From Actinomycetes bacterium (GTDB taxonomy: Bacteria > Actinomycetota > Actinomycetes > Propionibacteriales > Nocardioidaceae), in contig JAEZKN010000510.1 of NCBI GenBank assembly GCA_023415395.1, positions 1 to 7,324 of the forward strand: a stretch of DNA of 7,324 nt, given 5' to 3'. Below, in pieces: positions 1-6,326 of this stretch (position 1 is its first letter; each line of letters starts with the position of its first letter). A program made the translations under genes and the position numbers. The notes beneath the pieces are model-generated. The model worked only from the letters and a program-made list of their open reading frames with translations, ran no database searches and was not told where the DNA came from.

Positions 1-231
1 GCACTGCGGCGGCCACGACTCGGCCACGGGGCCCAGGCACAGCTCCGGGCTGCCGGTGTCCAGCACCGTGACGAGGGTGCGGGTGGTGACGGTGCCCGGC
101 GCGGCCGGGACGTCGGTCGGGACCTCGGTCGGACGCCCCGCCCCGGTGCTGGTGTCGCTCGCCGTCGTGGCGTCCTGGCCGCCGCAGGCGGCGAGGAGCA
201 GCAGGGCGGCGAGCGCGAGTGCGGTCTTCAC
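1..231 (-). CDS. Putative secreted lipoprotein, 3' end outside the window
   Basis: The reverse strand opens at a GTG (229-231) and stays open for 77 codons to the window edge, so only the N-terminal part is visible. Residues 1-16 form a lipoprotein signal: one Lys at position 2, a hydrophobic Ala/Leu run, then Leu-Ala-Ala-Cys with Cys16 as the predicted lipidation site. After it comes a Gly/Asp/Thr/Ser/Pro-rich linker (about 17-48), typical of an exported Gram-positive lipoprotein, and then the start of a folded part with two cysteines (67 and 77) around the motif ELCLGPVAESWPPQC. I have an impression that this motif recurs in uncharacterised Nocardioides exported proteins, but I cannot name a family. 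No clear Shine-Dalgarno precedes the GTG and no better in-frame start was found upstream. It lies downstream of chdC on the same strand but is separated by a large palindrome, so it probably has its own promoter. Confidence 0.72.
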   Translation of the reverse strand, partial: MKTALALAALLLLAACGGQDATTASDTSTGAGRPTEVPTDVPAAPGTVTTRTLVTVLDTGSPELCLGPVAESWPPQC

Positions 232-288
232 GCCGGTACGACGCGGGCGGTGGCGTGCTGGTTCCGGGGGCGCCGTGGGGTCTGCGTT

Positions 289-388
289 GTCGCTGGTTCA
301 CCACGGTAGGTGGGTGAACCTGCACTTCACACGGTGTGCCCGCCATGAGAAGTGCGGCTTCGACCACTCACCATGGTGAAGCAGCGAC
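289..388. repeat. 100-base imperfect palindrome between chdC and the lipoprotein gene
   Basis: The arms at 289-328 and 349-388 are inverted copies matching at 32 of 40 positions, including GTCGCTG/CAGCGAC at the outer ends, TTCACCA-type ends further in, and CACTTC/GAAGTG next to the 20-base centre. The centre pairs partly as well, so the whole element can fold into one long hairpin. It lies in the only gene-free stretch of notable length (232-404) and could act as a terminator for chdC, though no U-run follows. Its size, symmetry and imperfect pairing look like a dispersed intergenic repeat (REP- or MITE-like) rather than a simple terminator. I believe similar elements recur in Nocardioides genomes, but that is memory only. 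Confidence 0.85.
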
Positions 389-404
389 GGCGCGGGACCA
401 ACCC

Positions 405-1109
405 TCAGGGCAGCCGCTCGACCAGCTCCGCGACACCGACGAGCGCGCCGGTGTAGAACGGGATCTCCTCGCGGACGTGGCGCCGGGCCTCGGAGCCGCG
501 CAGGTGCCGCATCAGGTCCACGATGCGGTAGAGCTCGTCGGCCTCGAAAGCGAGGATCCACTCGTAGTCGCCGAGCGAGAAGCTGGCCACGGTGTTGGCG
601 CGGACGTCGGGGTAGTCGCGCGCCATCTTGCCGTGGTCGGCGAGCATGCGGCGGCGGTCGGCCTCCTCGAGGAGGTACCACTCGTAGGAGCGCACGAACG
701 GGTAGACCGAGACGTGCTTGCGCGGCTGCTCGTCGTTGAGGAACGCCGGCACGTGGCTCTTGTTGAACTCCGCCGGGCGGTGCAGCGCCATCTGCGACCA
801 CACCGGGGCCAGACGCCGGCCGAAGGAGGTGCGCCGGAAGCGGTTGTAGGCGTCCTGGAGCTGCTCGGACGTGGCGGCGTGCCACCACACCATCAGGTCG
901 GCGTCGGCGCGGATGCCCGAGACGTCGTAGACACCGCGCACCACCACGTCGGACTCGGCGAGCTCGGCGAAGAGCTTCTCGACCTCGGCCCCCTCGGCCG
1001 CGCGGTCGGCGTCGTCGCCGAGGAGGTCATCGAGCCGGAAGACCGACCACATCGTGTAACGGATGCTGTCGTTGATCTCCTTGACCCGCTGCGCCTTGCT
1101 GCTGCTCAT
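405..1109 (-). CDS. chdC: Coproheme decarboxylase ChdC (HemQ), chlorite-dismutase family
   Basis: This enzyme performs the last step of the coproporphyrin-dependent heme pathway of Gram-positive bacteria, using peroxide to decarboxylate two propionates of Fe-coproporphyrin III in the cytoplasm and yield heme b. The protein is 234 residues from the ATG at 1109, normal for actinobacterial members. Counting from that ATG, it has the signature YPFVRSYEWYLL with the expected catalytic Tyr136, a His at 119 (FNKSHVPAF) 17 residues before it, and a His at 159 (ADHGKMARDYP) 23 residues after it as the likely iron ligand. These spacings match what I recall for the Corynebacterium enzyme (His118, Tyr135, His158). 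A TTG at 1122-1124 would add five residues. I prefer the ATG because MSSSKAQRVKEIN is a typical start and CACAAT lies seven bases upstream, suiting a leaderless message. A GGAGG one base before the ATG is too close to be an ordinary ribosome site. No other heme gene is in view. Confidence 0.95.
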   Translation of the reverse strand: MSSSKAQRVKEINDSIRYTMWSVFRLDDLLGDDADRAAEGAEVEKLFAELAESDVVVRGVYDVSGIRADADLMVWWHAATSEQLQDAYNRFRRTSFGRRLAPVWSQMALHRPAEFNKSHVPAFLNDEQPRKHVSVYPFVRSYEWYLLEEADRRRMLADHGKMARDYPDVRANTVASFSLGDYEWILAFEADELYRIVDLMRHLRGSEARRHVREEIPFYTGALVGVAELVERLP

Positions 1110-1115
1110 GCCTCC

Positions 1116-1139
1116 ATTGTGCAAGGTCGGTCCCCGACC
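1116..1139 (-). promoter_or_regulatory. Putative chdC promoter with overlapping palindrome
   Basis: On the minus strand CACAAT (1121-1116) resembles a -10 element and ends six bases before the chdC ATG, which fits a leaderless or nearly leaderless transcript. Immediately upstream, GGTCGG (1125-1130) and CCGACC (1134-1139) form a perfect 6-base inverted repeat with a 3-base centre. It would lie in the spacer between -10 and -35, where a bound repressor would block polymerase. No convincing -35 was seen. The palindrome is plain in the sequence; its role is inference. Confidence 0.4.
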
Positions 1140-1153
1140 GGACCCGGCAGGGA

Positions 1154-1188
1154 CGGTCGGGCGCGACCGGGCACGCGGTGCCTAGGTT
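1154..1188 (+). promoter_or_regulatory. Putative promoter and operator of the AraC-type regulator
   Basis: TAGGTT (1183-1188) is a -10-like hexamer ending six bases before the ATG at 1195. With no Shine-Dalgarno present, this suggests a leaderless message. Upstream, CGGTCG (1154-1159) and CGACCG (1164-1169) form an inverted repeat with a 4-base centre, lying over the expected -35 region. It resembles the palindrome over the divergent chdC promoter, and the left half-sites are 30 bases apart. A shared regulator, perhaps the AraC-type protein itself, is possible but untested. Confidence 0.4.
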
Positions 1189-1194
1189 CGACCC

Positions 1195-2064
1195 ATGATC
1201 ACCGAGCTCAACCGACTGGTCGCCCTCGTCGAGGACCGGCCGGCCGACCTCCTCGACGTCGCCGGGCTCGCCCGCGAGGTCGGCACCACCGAGGACCACC
1301 TGCGCCGGATGTTCTCCGCACTGGCGGGGATGCCGCTGTCGGAGTACGTGCGCCGCCGCCGGATGACTCGGGCCGCGTCCGACCTCGTGGCCGGCGACGA
1401 CGACCTGCTGACCGTGGCCGTGCGCCACGGCTACGGCTCGACCGAGGCGTTCGGCCGGGCGTTCCGGGCCGTGCACGGCGCCGGTCCCTCCGACGTACGC
1501 CGTAACGGCGGGCCGCTGCGGGCCCAGCCGGTGATCTCGTTCCGCCTGACCGTCGAAGGAAGTGACCCCATGGACACCCGCATCGTCGAGAAGCCCGCGT
1601 TCCGCCTGGTCGGCCATGCCGCCCGGGTGCCGCTGGTCCACCACGGCGTCAACCCCCACATCCAGCAGCACGTCGCCGCGATCACCGCCGAGCAGCACGC
1701 CCGGCTGAGGGCGCTCTCGGACACCGAGCCGGCAGGTCTGCTCGCCGTGAGCGCCGACGTCGACCCCGACCGTGCCGAGGGGACCGAGCTGACCTACCTG
1801 CACGGCGTGGCCGTGACCGGCCCCGGGCCCGAGGACCTCGACGCCATCGAGGTCCCGGCGGGCACGTGGGCGGTGTTCCGCGCCTCGGGCGCCTACCCCG
1901 ACGTGGTCCAGCGGACCTGGGCCGACGCGGCGACGCTGTGGTTCCCGTCGAACCCGTGGCGCTGGGCCTCGGGTCCGGAGATCGTCGCCGTGCTCGACCG
2001 GGCCGACGACTTCAGCACCGCGACGACCGAGCTGTGGCTGCCGGTCGAGCCCGTCACGCGGTGA
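1195..2064 (+). CDS. AraC-family regulator with C-terminal GyrI-like effector-binding domain
   Basis: A 289-residue cytoplasmic transcription factor with Rob-like domain order. Residues 8-103 are the AraC/XylS DNA-binding domain: a first helix-turn-helix around 20-41 (LLDVAGLAREVGTTEDHLRR) and a second around 71-91, followed by the family signature GYGSTEAFGRAFRAVHGAGP (79-98). Residues 126-289 resemble the GyrI-like/AraC effector-binding domain, which binds small hydrophobic or cationic ligands; the conserved-looking stretch IEVPAGTWAVF and the C-terminal TELWLPVEP fit this. The ligand and target genes cannot be read from the sequence. The gene is divergent from chdC, sharing an 85-base gap with two palindromes, and converges on the response-regulator gene. 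The ATG at 1195 is preceded by a -10-like TAGGTT but no ribosome site. A second in-frame ATG at 1570 has a good ribosome site and would give the effector domain alone. Confidence 0.92.
   Translation: MITELNRLVALVEDRPADLLDVAGLAREVGTTEDHLRRMFSALAGMPLSEYVRRRRMTRAASDLVAGDDDLLTVAVRHGYGSTEAFGRAFRAVHGAGPSDVRRNGGPLRAQPVISFRLTVEGSDPMDTRIVEKPAFRLVGHAARVPLVHHGVNPHIQQHVAAITAEQHARLRALSDTEPAGLLAVSADVDPDRAEGTELTYLHGVAVTGPGPEDLDAIEVPAGTWAVFRASGAYPDVVQRTWADAATLWFPSNPWRWASGPEIVAVLDRADDFSTATTELWLPVEPVTR
1555..1572 (+). promoter_or_regulatory. Ribosome-binding site and in-frame internal start in the regulator gene
   Basis: GAAGGAAGTGA (1555-1565) lies a few bases before an in-frame ATG (1570-1572) at codon 126, exactly at the start of the GyrI-like domain. 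The true start of this gene has no such site. Initiation here would give a 164-residue effector domain without DNA-binding helices. It may also be a remnant of a fusion between separate genes. Confidence 0.4.
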
Positions 2065-2072
2065 GGCGCCCG

Positions 2073-2103
2073 CCTGCGACGCGGCGCCAGCCCCCGTCGC
2101 AGG
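2073..2103. terminator. Bidirectional terminator hairpin between convergent genes
   Basis: CCTGCGACG (2073-2081) and CGTCGCAGG (2095-2103) form a perfect 9-base stem with a 13-base loop. The stem begins 8 bases after the regulator stop (2062-2064) and abuts the response-regulator stop (2104-2106). It lies exactly between two convergent genes, so it can serve both strands. There is no T-run, as is common for hairpin terminators in high-GC actinobacteria. Confidence 0.75.
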
Positions 2104-2751
2104 TCAGCTCGTCCCGTAGCCGGCCTCGCGGGCCTTGATGATCGCCTCGGCCCGGCCCGCCGCGTGGAGCTTGGCGTAGATCCCGGAGACGGCATTGCGC
2201 ACGGTCTTGTTGGAGACGTAGAGCTCGGTGGCGATGGCGTCGTTCGACTTCCCCGCGGCGAGCAGGTGCAGCACGTCGCGCTCGCGCTCGGTGAGCTCGG
2301 GGAACGGCTCCTCGACCTCCTGCCGCACCGCGCCGGAGAAGTACGCCGCGACCCGGCCCGCGAGGGCGGCACCGAAGACCATGCCGCCGGCGGCCGCCGC
2401 TCGGATCGCGTTCTGCACCTCCTCGGCGCCCGAACCCTTGAGGAGGTAGCCGCTGGCCCCGGCCCGCATCGCGCTCAGCACGGTCTCGTCGTCCTCGTTC
2501 ATCGTTAGCATGACGACGCGGGTGCCGGGATGCCGTCCGGTGATCAGCCGGGTCGCCTCGATGCCGTCGAGCCGGGGCATCTGGATGTCCATGACGACGA
2601 CGTCGGGGCCGGTGTCGGCGACGAGGTGCACGGCGTCGCGCCCGTCCTCGGCCGTGCCGACCACCTCGATGCCGTCCAGGGCGCCAAGCAGGCTCGACAG
2701 CCCTTCCCGGACGATCTGGTGGTCGTCGACCACGACGACGGTGATGCTCAT
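2104..2751 (-). CDS. NarL/FixJ-type response regulator, LuxR-type DNA-binding domain
   Basis: A 215-residue cytoplasmic two-component regulator. The receiver domain (about 3-120) has the acidic pair Asp9-Asp10, the phospho-acceptor Asp55 in VVVMDIQMPRLDG, the switch Thr83 (MLTMNEDD) and Lys105 (GYLLKG), all in canonical positions. A linker leads to a LuxR-type helix-turn-helix (about 152-212) opening with LTERERDVLHLLAAGKSN and containing VSNKTVRN in the recognition region. All key residues are present, so it should be activated by phosphoryl transfer from the kinase next to it. Its ATG overlaps the kinase stop by four bases (ATGA), and GAGGAG lies six bases upstream of the ATG inside the kinase reading frame, so the two are translationally coupled. 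Its targets are unknown; the divergent promoter region at 5527-5598 is a natural candidate. The gene ends against a hairpin shared with the convergent regulator. Confidence 0.95.
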   Translation of the reverse strand: MSITVVVVDDHQIVREGLSSLLGALDGIEVVGTAEDGRDAVHLVADTGPDVVVMDIQMPRLDGIEATRLITGRHPGTRVVMLTMNEDDETVLSAMRAGASGYLLKGSGAEEVQNAIRAAAAGGMVFGAALAGRVAAYFSGAVRQEVEEPFPELTERERDVLHLLAAGKSNDAIATELYVSNKTVRNAVSGIYAKLHAAGRAEAIIKAREAGYGTS

Positions 2752-4820
2752 GACGGGCTCCTCAGCGGTAGCCAGGCGCGCACGACGGTGCCGCCGGTGG
2801 GTGGGCAGGTGACCTCGCTGCGGCCACCGAGCTCGGCCGCGCGCTCCCGCAGGCCGACCAGCCCGACGCCGACCTGGGCGTCGGGAGCGATGCCGACGCC
2901 GTCGTCGGCGACCTCGACCAGCAGCTCGCGGTCGACGACGTCGAGGCGGACGGTCGCGCTGCTGGCCGCGGCGTGGCGGGCGACGTTGGTCATCGCCTCG
3001 CCGGCGATGCGGTACGCCGCCACCTCGACCGCGGCGGGCAGGTCCTCGACCGCGTCGGCGACGACGGTGGCCGGCGGCCGCAGCTGCTCGGCCTGCTGGC
3101 GCAGGGCCCCGACCAGGCCGCGGTCGTCGAGCGCCGGCGGGCGCAGGTCGTGGACCAGCCGGCGGACGTCGGCCACGACGTCCTGCACGTGCTGGCCGGT
3201 GCTGCCGATGCGGGACTTGGCGGCCTCGGGGTCCTTGTCGACGAGCAGGCGTGCGGACTCGAGCTGGAAGACCACGCCGCTCAGCGCGGGCCCGAGCCCG
3301 TCGTGCAGGTCGCGGCGGATCCGGCGGCGCTCCTCCTCGCGAGCGGAGACCAGCCGCTCGCGGCTGTCCTGGAGCTCCTCGGCCAGGCGGCTGGTGCGCG
3401 CGACGGTGGCGGCCTGGCGGACCAGGTCGCCGAGCAGCTCCTCGTCGCGACGGGACAGCCGGCTGCGCAGGCCGCGGGCGGGGAGCACGAGCCGGCCGAC
3501 CACGGCATCGCGGTAGGAGATCGGCAGGACCCGCGTCGCGTCGGGCCGCTCGCCGTAGGTCGCGACCACACGCTCCCCGTTGGGGCGATCCACCTCGACG
3601 CTCACGAAGCCGATGCCGAAGGCCGACGCCACGGACCGGGCGACGGCGGCGAGCTGCTCGCCGCCCTCGTCGGCGGACTCCAGCGTCGAGGCGAGACCGG
3701 CGACCGCGTCGTACGGGTTGGCCCGGTCACCGAAGACGCGGCGGCGCACGGCCAGCGAGAGCCGCTGCCGCAGCGGCCCGTAGAGCAGGACGGTGGTCAG
3801 CAGCACCACCAGGATCAGCTGGGACTTCTCCATCCCGTCGGCGAGCACCGCGTCCAGGACGGCCACGACGAGGAAGTCGACGGCGACCAGCACGACCGCC
3901 AGCAGCGACAGCACGAGGGTCCGGCCGAGGAGGTCGTCGATCGACACCACGCGGGGCCGCACCACCGCGACGGTCATCGACGCGGGGACGATCGTGACGC
4001 AGACGAAGAAGACGGCGTTCGACAGCGCACCGACGCCGGTGACGATCGTGACGACCACGCACGTGACCGCGACGACGGCTCCCCACAGGAGCCAGCGCAT
4101 CTGGTCGCGCTCGGTGCCCACCGCCCGGCGGTAGCGGTGCACGACGACACCGACGGGCACGACCAGCCCGATCAGCGTGACCCCGACCAGGGTGCCCATC
4201 AACGCCCCCGCGTAGGGCGCGATGGCCTCGATCGTCGTCGGGTCCAGGTCGACCCCGGGCGGCGGGTTCGCCGGTCCCGAAAGCTGCGCGTCCCACGGCA
4301 CGACGTTGTAGGACAGGGCGACGACGACCGAGACGACCATGCACACCCAGCTCGCGACACCCCAGCGGCCCGGGAGGAAGCGGCCGGCGGGGAAGATCAG
4401 CGGCAGCAGCACGATGCTGGCCGTGAGCAGCGCGGTGAAGCGGAAGAGGAACCACACGGCGAGCGTCGTGCCGGGGACGGCGTCCTCGCTCACCAGGCCC
4501 AGGCGGACCCAGCCCTCCGCGAGGCCGTCGAAGGCCCAGAAGAGCCCCACCCCGCCCATCGCCCAGCCGATCACCCGGTGGCCCGGGGACCGCAGGATGA
4601 CGGTGGCCATCAGCGCGATCAGGAACCCCACCGGCGCGGTGCCGATGCCGAACGACGTGACCGAGCCCTCCCCGTAGGACCAGAGCTCGGGCCGGCCGTC
4701 GACGTGGAGGTGGAGGCCCACCGTCGTCACCAGGCAGGCCGCGCCGACCAGCGGGAACGCCACAGCGACCGGCCACGGGGCCGGTCGCTGCGATGCGGGC
4801 ACGCGGGGTGTCACCGGCAC
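2748..4820 (-). CDS. Membrane sensor histidine kinase, NarL/DesK-type (HisKA_3 + HATPase)
   Basis: A 690-residue membrane kinase that should phosphorylate the adjoining response regulator. Residues about 17-350 hold roughly eight to ten hydrophobic membrane segments, with one longer polar loop (about 173-201) and no large external sensor domain, so the signal is probably sensed in or near the membrane. Residues about 365-475 look GAF-like, starting at FGDRANPYDAVAGLASTLE. A coiled linker (476-500) leads to the HisKA_3 dimerisation motif ERRRIRRDLHDGLGP with phospho-acceptor His506. The ATPase domain has the N-box YRIAGEAMTNVARH (Asn612), the G1 box ADDGVGI (638-644) and the G2 region GVGLVGLRERAAELGG (651-666), so it looks catalytically complete. 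The GTG at 4820 is the farthest upstream start, two bases after the stop of the preceding membrane-protein gene. GTG codons 3 and 7 are alternatives, and no strong ribosome site is seen, so reinitiation after the upstream gene is likely. The stimulus is unknown. Confidence 0.94.
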   Translation of the reverse strand: MPVTPRVPASQRPAPWPVAVAFPLVGAACLVTTVGLHLHVDGRPELWSYGEGSVTSFGIGTAPVGFLIALMATVILRSPGHRVIGWAMGGVGLFWAFDGLAEGWVRLGLVSEDAVPGTTLAVWFLFRFTALLTASIVLLPLIFPAGRFLPGRWGVASWVCMVVSVVVALSYNVVPWDAQLSGPANPPPGVDLDPTTIEAIAPYAGALMGTLVGVTLIGLVVPVGVVVHRYRRAVGTERDQMRWLLWGAVVAVTCVVVTIVTGVGALSNAVFFVCVTIVPASMTVAVVRPRVVSIDDLLGRTLVLSLLAVVLVAVDFLVVAVLDAVLADGMEKSQLILVVLLTTVLLYGPLRQRLSLAVRRRVFGDRANPYDAVAGLASTLESADEGGEQLAAVARSVASAFGIGFVSVEVDRPNGERVVATYGERPDATRVLPISYRDAVVGRLVLPARGLRSRLSRRDEELLGDLVRQAATVARTSRLAEELQDSRERLVSAREEERRRIRRDLHDGLGPALSGVVFQLESARLLVDKDPEAAKSRIGSTGQHVQDVVADVRRLVHDLRPPALDDRGLVGALRQQAEQLRPPATVVADAVEDLPAAVEVAAYRIAGEAMTNVARHAAASSATVRLDVVDRELLVEVADDGVGIAPDAQVGVGLVGLRERAAELGGRSEVTCPPTGGTVVRAWLPLRSPS

Positions 4821-4821
4821 A

Positions 4822-5526
4822 TCATCGCCGGAACGCGCGGTCGCCGAAGCAGAAACCGAGAGCGACGACGAGCACCATGAGCGGACCGGTCATCCCGGCC
4901 ATGTACTGCAGCGGCGAGACGCCCCACAGCAGGGTGATGCCACCGAGGACCAGGCCGGCGATGCCGATCCACCGCGGTGCCGCGCCGGCGCGGCCGGCGG
5001 CGAAGAGCGCGAGGCCGCTCAGCCCGGCGAGGACCCAGAGCCACGGGACGGTCCCGGTCCAGTGGTTGTACATGGCGACGTTCGCCGGGTTGACGCTCGA
5101 CTCGTCGTCGATGAGGGCGAAGATGAACTCGGTGTCGAGGCCGGCACCGAGGACGCTGACGACGGCCGTGCCGAAGAGGCCGGAGAAGGCCACCAGCGGC
5201 GCCAGGCTCGCGTCGCCGGACGCCGCGCGCAGGCGGCGGAAGAGCCCGGCCGCGAAGACGACCATGAGCACGACGCCGAGCATCGTGATGGTGTGGAAGG
5301 CGATCATCGTGCCGGTCTGGTCGGCCAGCTTGTCGACGATCGCCTCGGGGTCACCGGCGAGGTCCTGGTCGTAGACGGCGTTGACCATGCCGCTGGTGAC
5401 GACGGTGCCGAGACCGGCCAGGCCGGCGCCGACGCCGGCGAGGGCCCAGGTGCGGGAGGTGCGGACCGGTGCGACAGGGGTGACGTCGGAGCGGACCGGG
5501 TTCGAGGTGCTGATGTGTGTGGTCAT
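4822..5526 (-). CDS. Six-helix membrane protein of unknown function, first gene of the kinase operon
   Basis: This 234-residue protein is not assigned to a named family. A polar N-terminal tail (1-26) is followed by six hydrophobic segments at about 27-49, 74-97, 107-131, 158-177, 184-204 and 209-228, with a short Arg-rich cytoplasmic tail (DRAFRR). Between segments 1 and 2 lies an acidic stretch (YDQDLAGDPEAIVDKLADQ), and between 3 and 4 a loop with DDESSVNPANVAMYNHW; both would fall on the same, probably external, face. The ATG at 5526 is chosen because the reading frame further upstream crosses the divergent gene and has ordinary shadow composition. No Shine-Dalgarno precedes it; the nearby AGGAGG is on the other strand. 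Its stop lies two bases before the kinase GTG, so it belongs to the same operon. It may be a sensory accessory, a target of the signal, or simply co-expressed. Confidence 0.85.
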   Translation of the reverse strand: MTTHISTSNPVRSDVTPVAPVRTSRTWALAGVGAGLAGLGTVVTSGMVNAVYDQDLAGDPEAIVDKLADQTGTMIAFHTITMLGVVLMVVFAAGLFRRLRAASGDASLAPLVAFSGLFGTAVVSVLGAGLDTEFIFALIDDESSVNPANVAMYNHWTGTVPWLWVLAGLSGLALFAAGRAGAAPRWIGIAGLVLGGITLLWGVSPLQYMAGMTGPLMVLVVALGFCFGDRAFRR

Positions 5527-5598
5527 GGCAGGAGGTTCGCGGGCCGGCTGTCCCGCCCGACAGGGACAACGGGGCAGACTCGGGCAGACTGAGCGGCC
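5527..5598. promoter_or_regulatory. Divergent promoter region with inverted and tandem repeats
   Basis: This 72-base gap must drive both the minus-strand signalling operon and the plus-strand sulfotransferase-aminotransferase unit. TGTCCC (5549-5554) and GGGACA (5563-5568) are a perfect 6-base inverted repeat with an 8-base centre, a shape that would suit a dimeric LuxR-type regulator. Two tandem 10-base units (5571-5580 and 5581-5590) match at 9 of 10 positions, each ending in CAGACT. The second CAGACT ends eight bases before the ATG at 5599 and could be a -10 element for a leaderless transcript. Function is inferred from position only. Confidence 0.4.
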
Positions 5599-6324
5599 AT
5601 GGACGTCCTCCGGGTGGCGATGTGGTCGGGACCGCGCAACCTGTCCACCGCCCTGATGCGGAGCTTCGGGAACCGCGCCGACTGCTCCGTCGTCGACGAG
5701 CCGCTCTACGCCGCCTACCTGGCCGAGACCGGCCTCGACCACCCCGGCCGGGACGCGGTGCTCGCGTCACAGCCGACCTCCGCGGCCCGTGTCGTCGACG
5801 CGCTGACGTCCGGGCCGGTCGACACGCCGGTGCAGTACCAGAAGCACATGACCCACCACGTGCTGCCGTCCGTGCCGCGCGGGCCGCTCGCGGCGCTGAC
5901 CCACGCGTTCCTGGTCCGCGACCCGGAGCGGGTGCTGACGTCGTACGCGAAGGTCCGCGAGGAGCCGACGCTGGAGGACCTCGGCCTGCCCCAGCAGGTC
6001 GAGCTCTTCGAGACCTTCGGCGGGCCGGTCGTCGACGCGGCCGACGTCCTGCGCGACCCGCGCGGGACGCTGACCCTGCTGTGCGACGCGCTCGGGCTGG
6101 TCTTCGACGAGGCGATGCTGTCGTGGCCGGCCGGGCCGCGCGCGAGCGACGGCGTCTGGGCGCCGCACTGGTACGCCGGCGTGGAGGCGTCGACCGGCTT
6201 CGCGCCGTACTCCCCCGGCTCGGGCGACCCGCTGCCCGAGCGTCTGGCACCGTTGCTCGAGCGGTGCCGCCCCTACTACGAGGCGCTGGCGCCGTACCGA
6301 CTCCGCTCCAGTGAGGAGAGCTGA
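5599..6324 (+). CDS. Small sulfotransferase-like P-loop protein
   Basis: A 241-residue, probably cytoplasmic protein with the sulfotransferase fold signatures. Near the N-terminus MWSGPRNLSTALMRSF (8-23) matches the loop that binds the 5' phosphosulfate of PAPS, following a short beta strand (VLRVA). The stretch HAFLVRDPERVLTSYAKV (102-119), with Arg107 and Ser115, matches the motif that contacts the 3' phosphate. EPLYAAYLAETG (34-45) and QKHMTHH (81-87, with Lys82 and His83) look conserved and may line the active site. No signal peptide or membrane segment is seen. The substrate is unknown, and another nucleotide-dependent transfer is possible, because the P-loop differs from classic sulfotransferases in having Arg where Lys is often found. 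The ATG at 5599 has no clear ribosome site and may be leaderless; codon 8 is a later ATG. Its stop overlaps the start of the aminotransferase by one base, indicating coupled expression and a shared role. Confidence 0.85.
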   Translation: MDVLRVAMWSGPRNLSTALMRSFGNRADCSVVDEPLYAAYLAETGLDHPGRDAVLASQPTSAARVVDALTSGPVDTPVQYQKHMTHHVLPSVPRGPLAALTHAFLVRDPERVLTSYAKVREEPTLEDLGLPQQVELFETFGGPVVDAADVLRDPRGTLTLLCDALGLVFDEAMLSWPAGPRASDGVWAPHWYAGVEASTGFAPYSPGSGDPLPERLAPLLERCRPYYEALAPYRLRSSEES

Positions 6325-6326
6325 TG
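6313..6326 (+). promoter_or_regulatory. Ribosome-binding site and stop/start overlap of the aminotransferase gene
   Basis: GAGGAG (6313-6318) lies five bases before the ATG at 6324-6326, and that ATG shares its A with the TGA stop (6322-6324) of the sulfotransferase-like gene. This fixes the aminotransferase start and shows that the two genes are translationally coupled. Confidence 0.85.

Noticed and set aside
289..388. Palindrome as part of a CRISPR array or an insertion-sequence end
   Set aside because: There is only one unit with no regular spacing, and no transposase or cas gene is nearby.
1110..1124. TTG start giving a five-residue longer ChdC
   Set aside because: The added residues (MHNGG) are unlikely in this family, and they overlap the -10-like hexamer and GGAGG before the ATG; it cannot be fully excluded.
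336..1505. A 389-codon plus-strand frame opposite chdC and overlapping the regulator
   Set aside because: It starts inside the palindrome, has shadow composition, and overlaps two confidently identified genes.
2973..4880. A 635-codon open frame on the plus strand opposite the histidine kinase
   Set aside because: Its translation is dominated by His, Arg, Asp, Gly and Gln, as expected of the antisense of a high-GC gene, while the minus-strand frame encodes a complete kinase with all its motifs.
5530..5535. AGGAGG on the plus strand near the divergent promoters
   Set aside because: It faces away from the membrane-protein gene, and no plus-strand start codon lies at a usable distance; it is probably chance.
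5527..5742. Upstream extension of the six-helix membrane protein to a start at 5742
   Set aside because: The extra 72 residues are not hydrophobic or motif-bearing and lie inside the divergent sulfotransferase-like gene; the ATG at 5526 directly precedes a sensible N-terminus.
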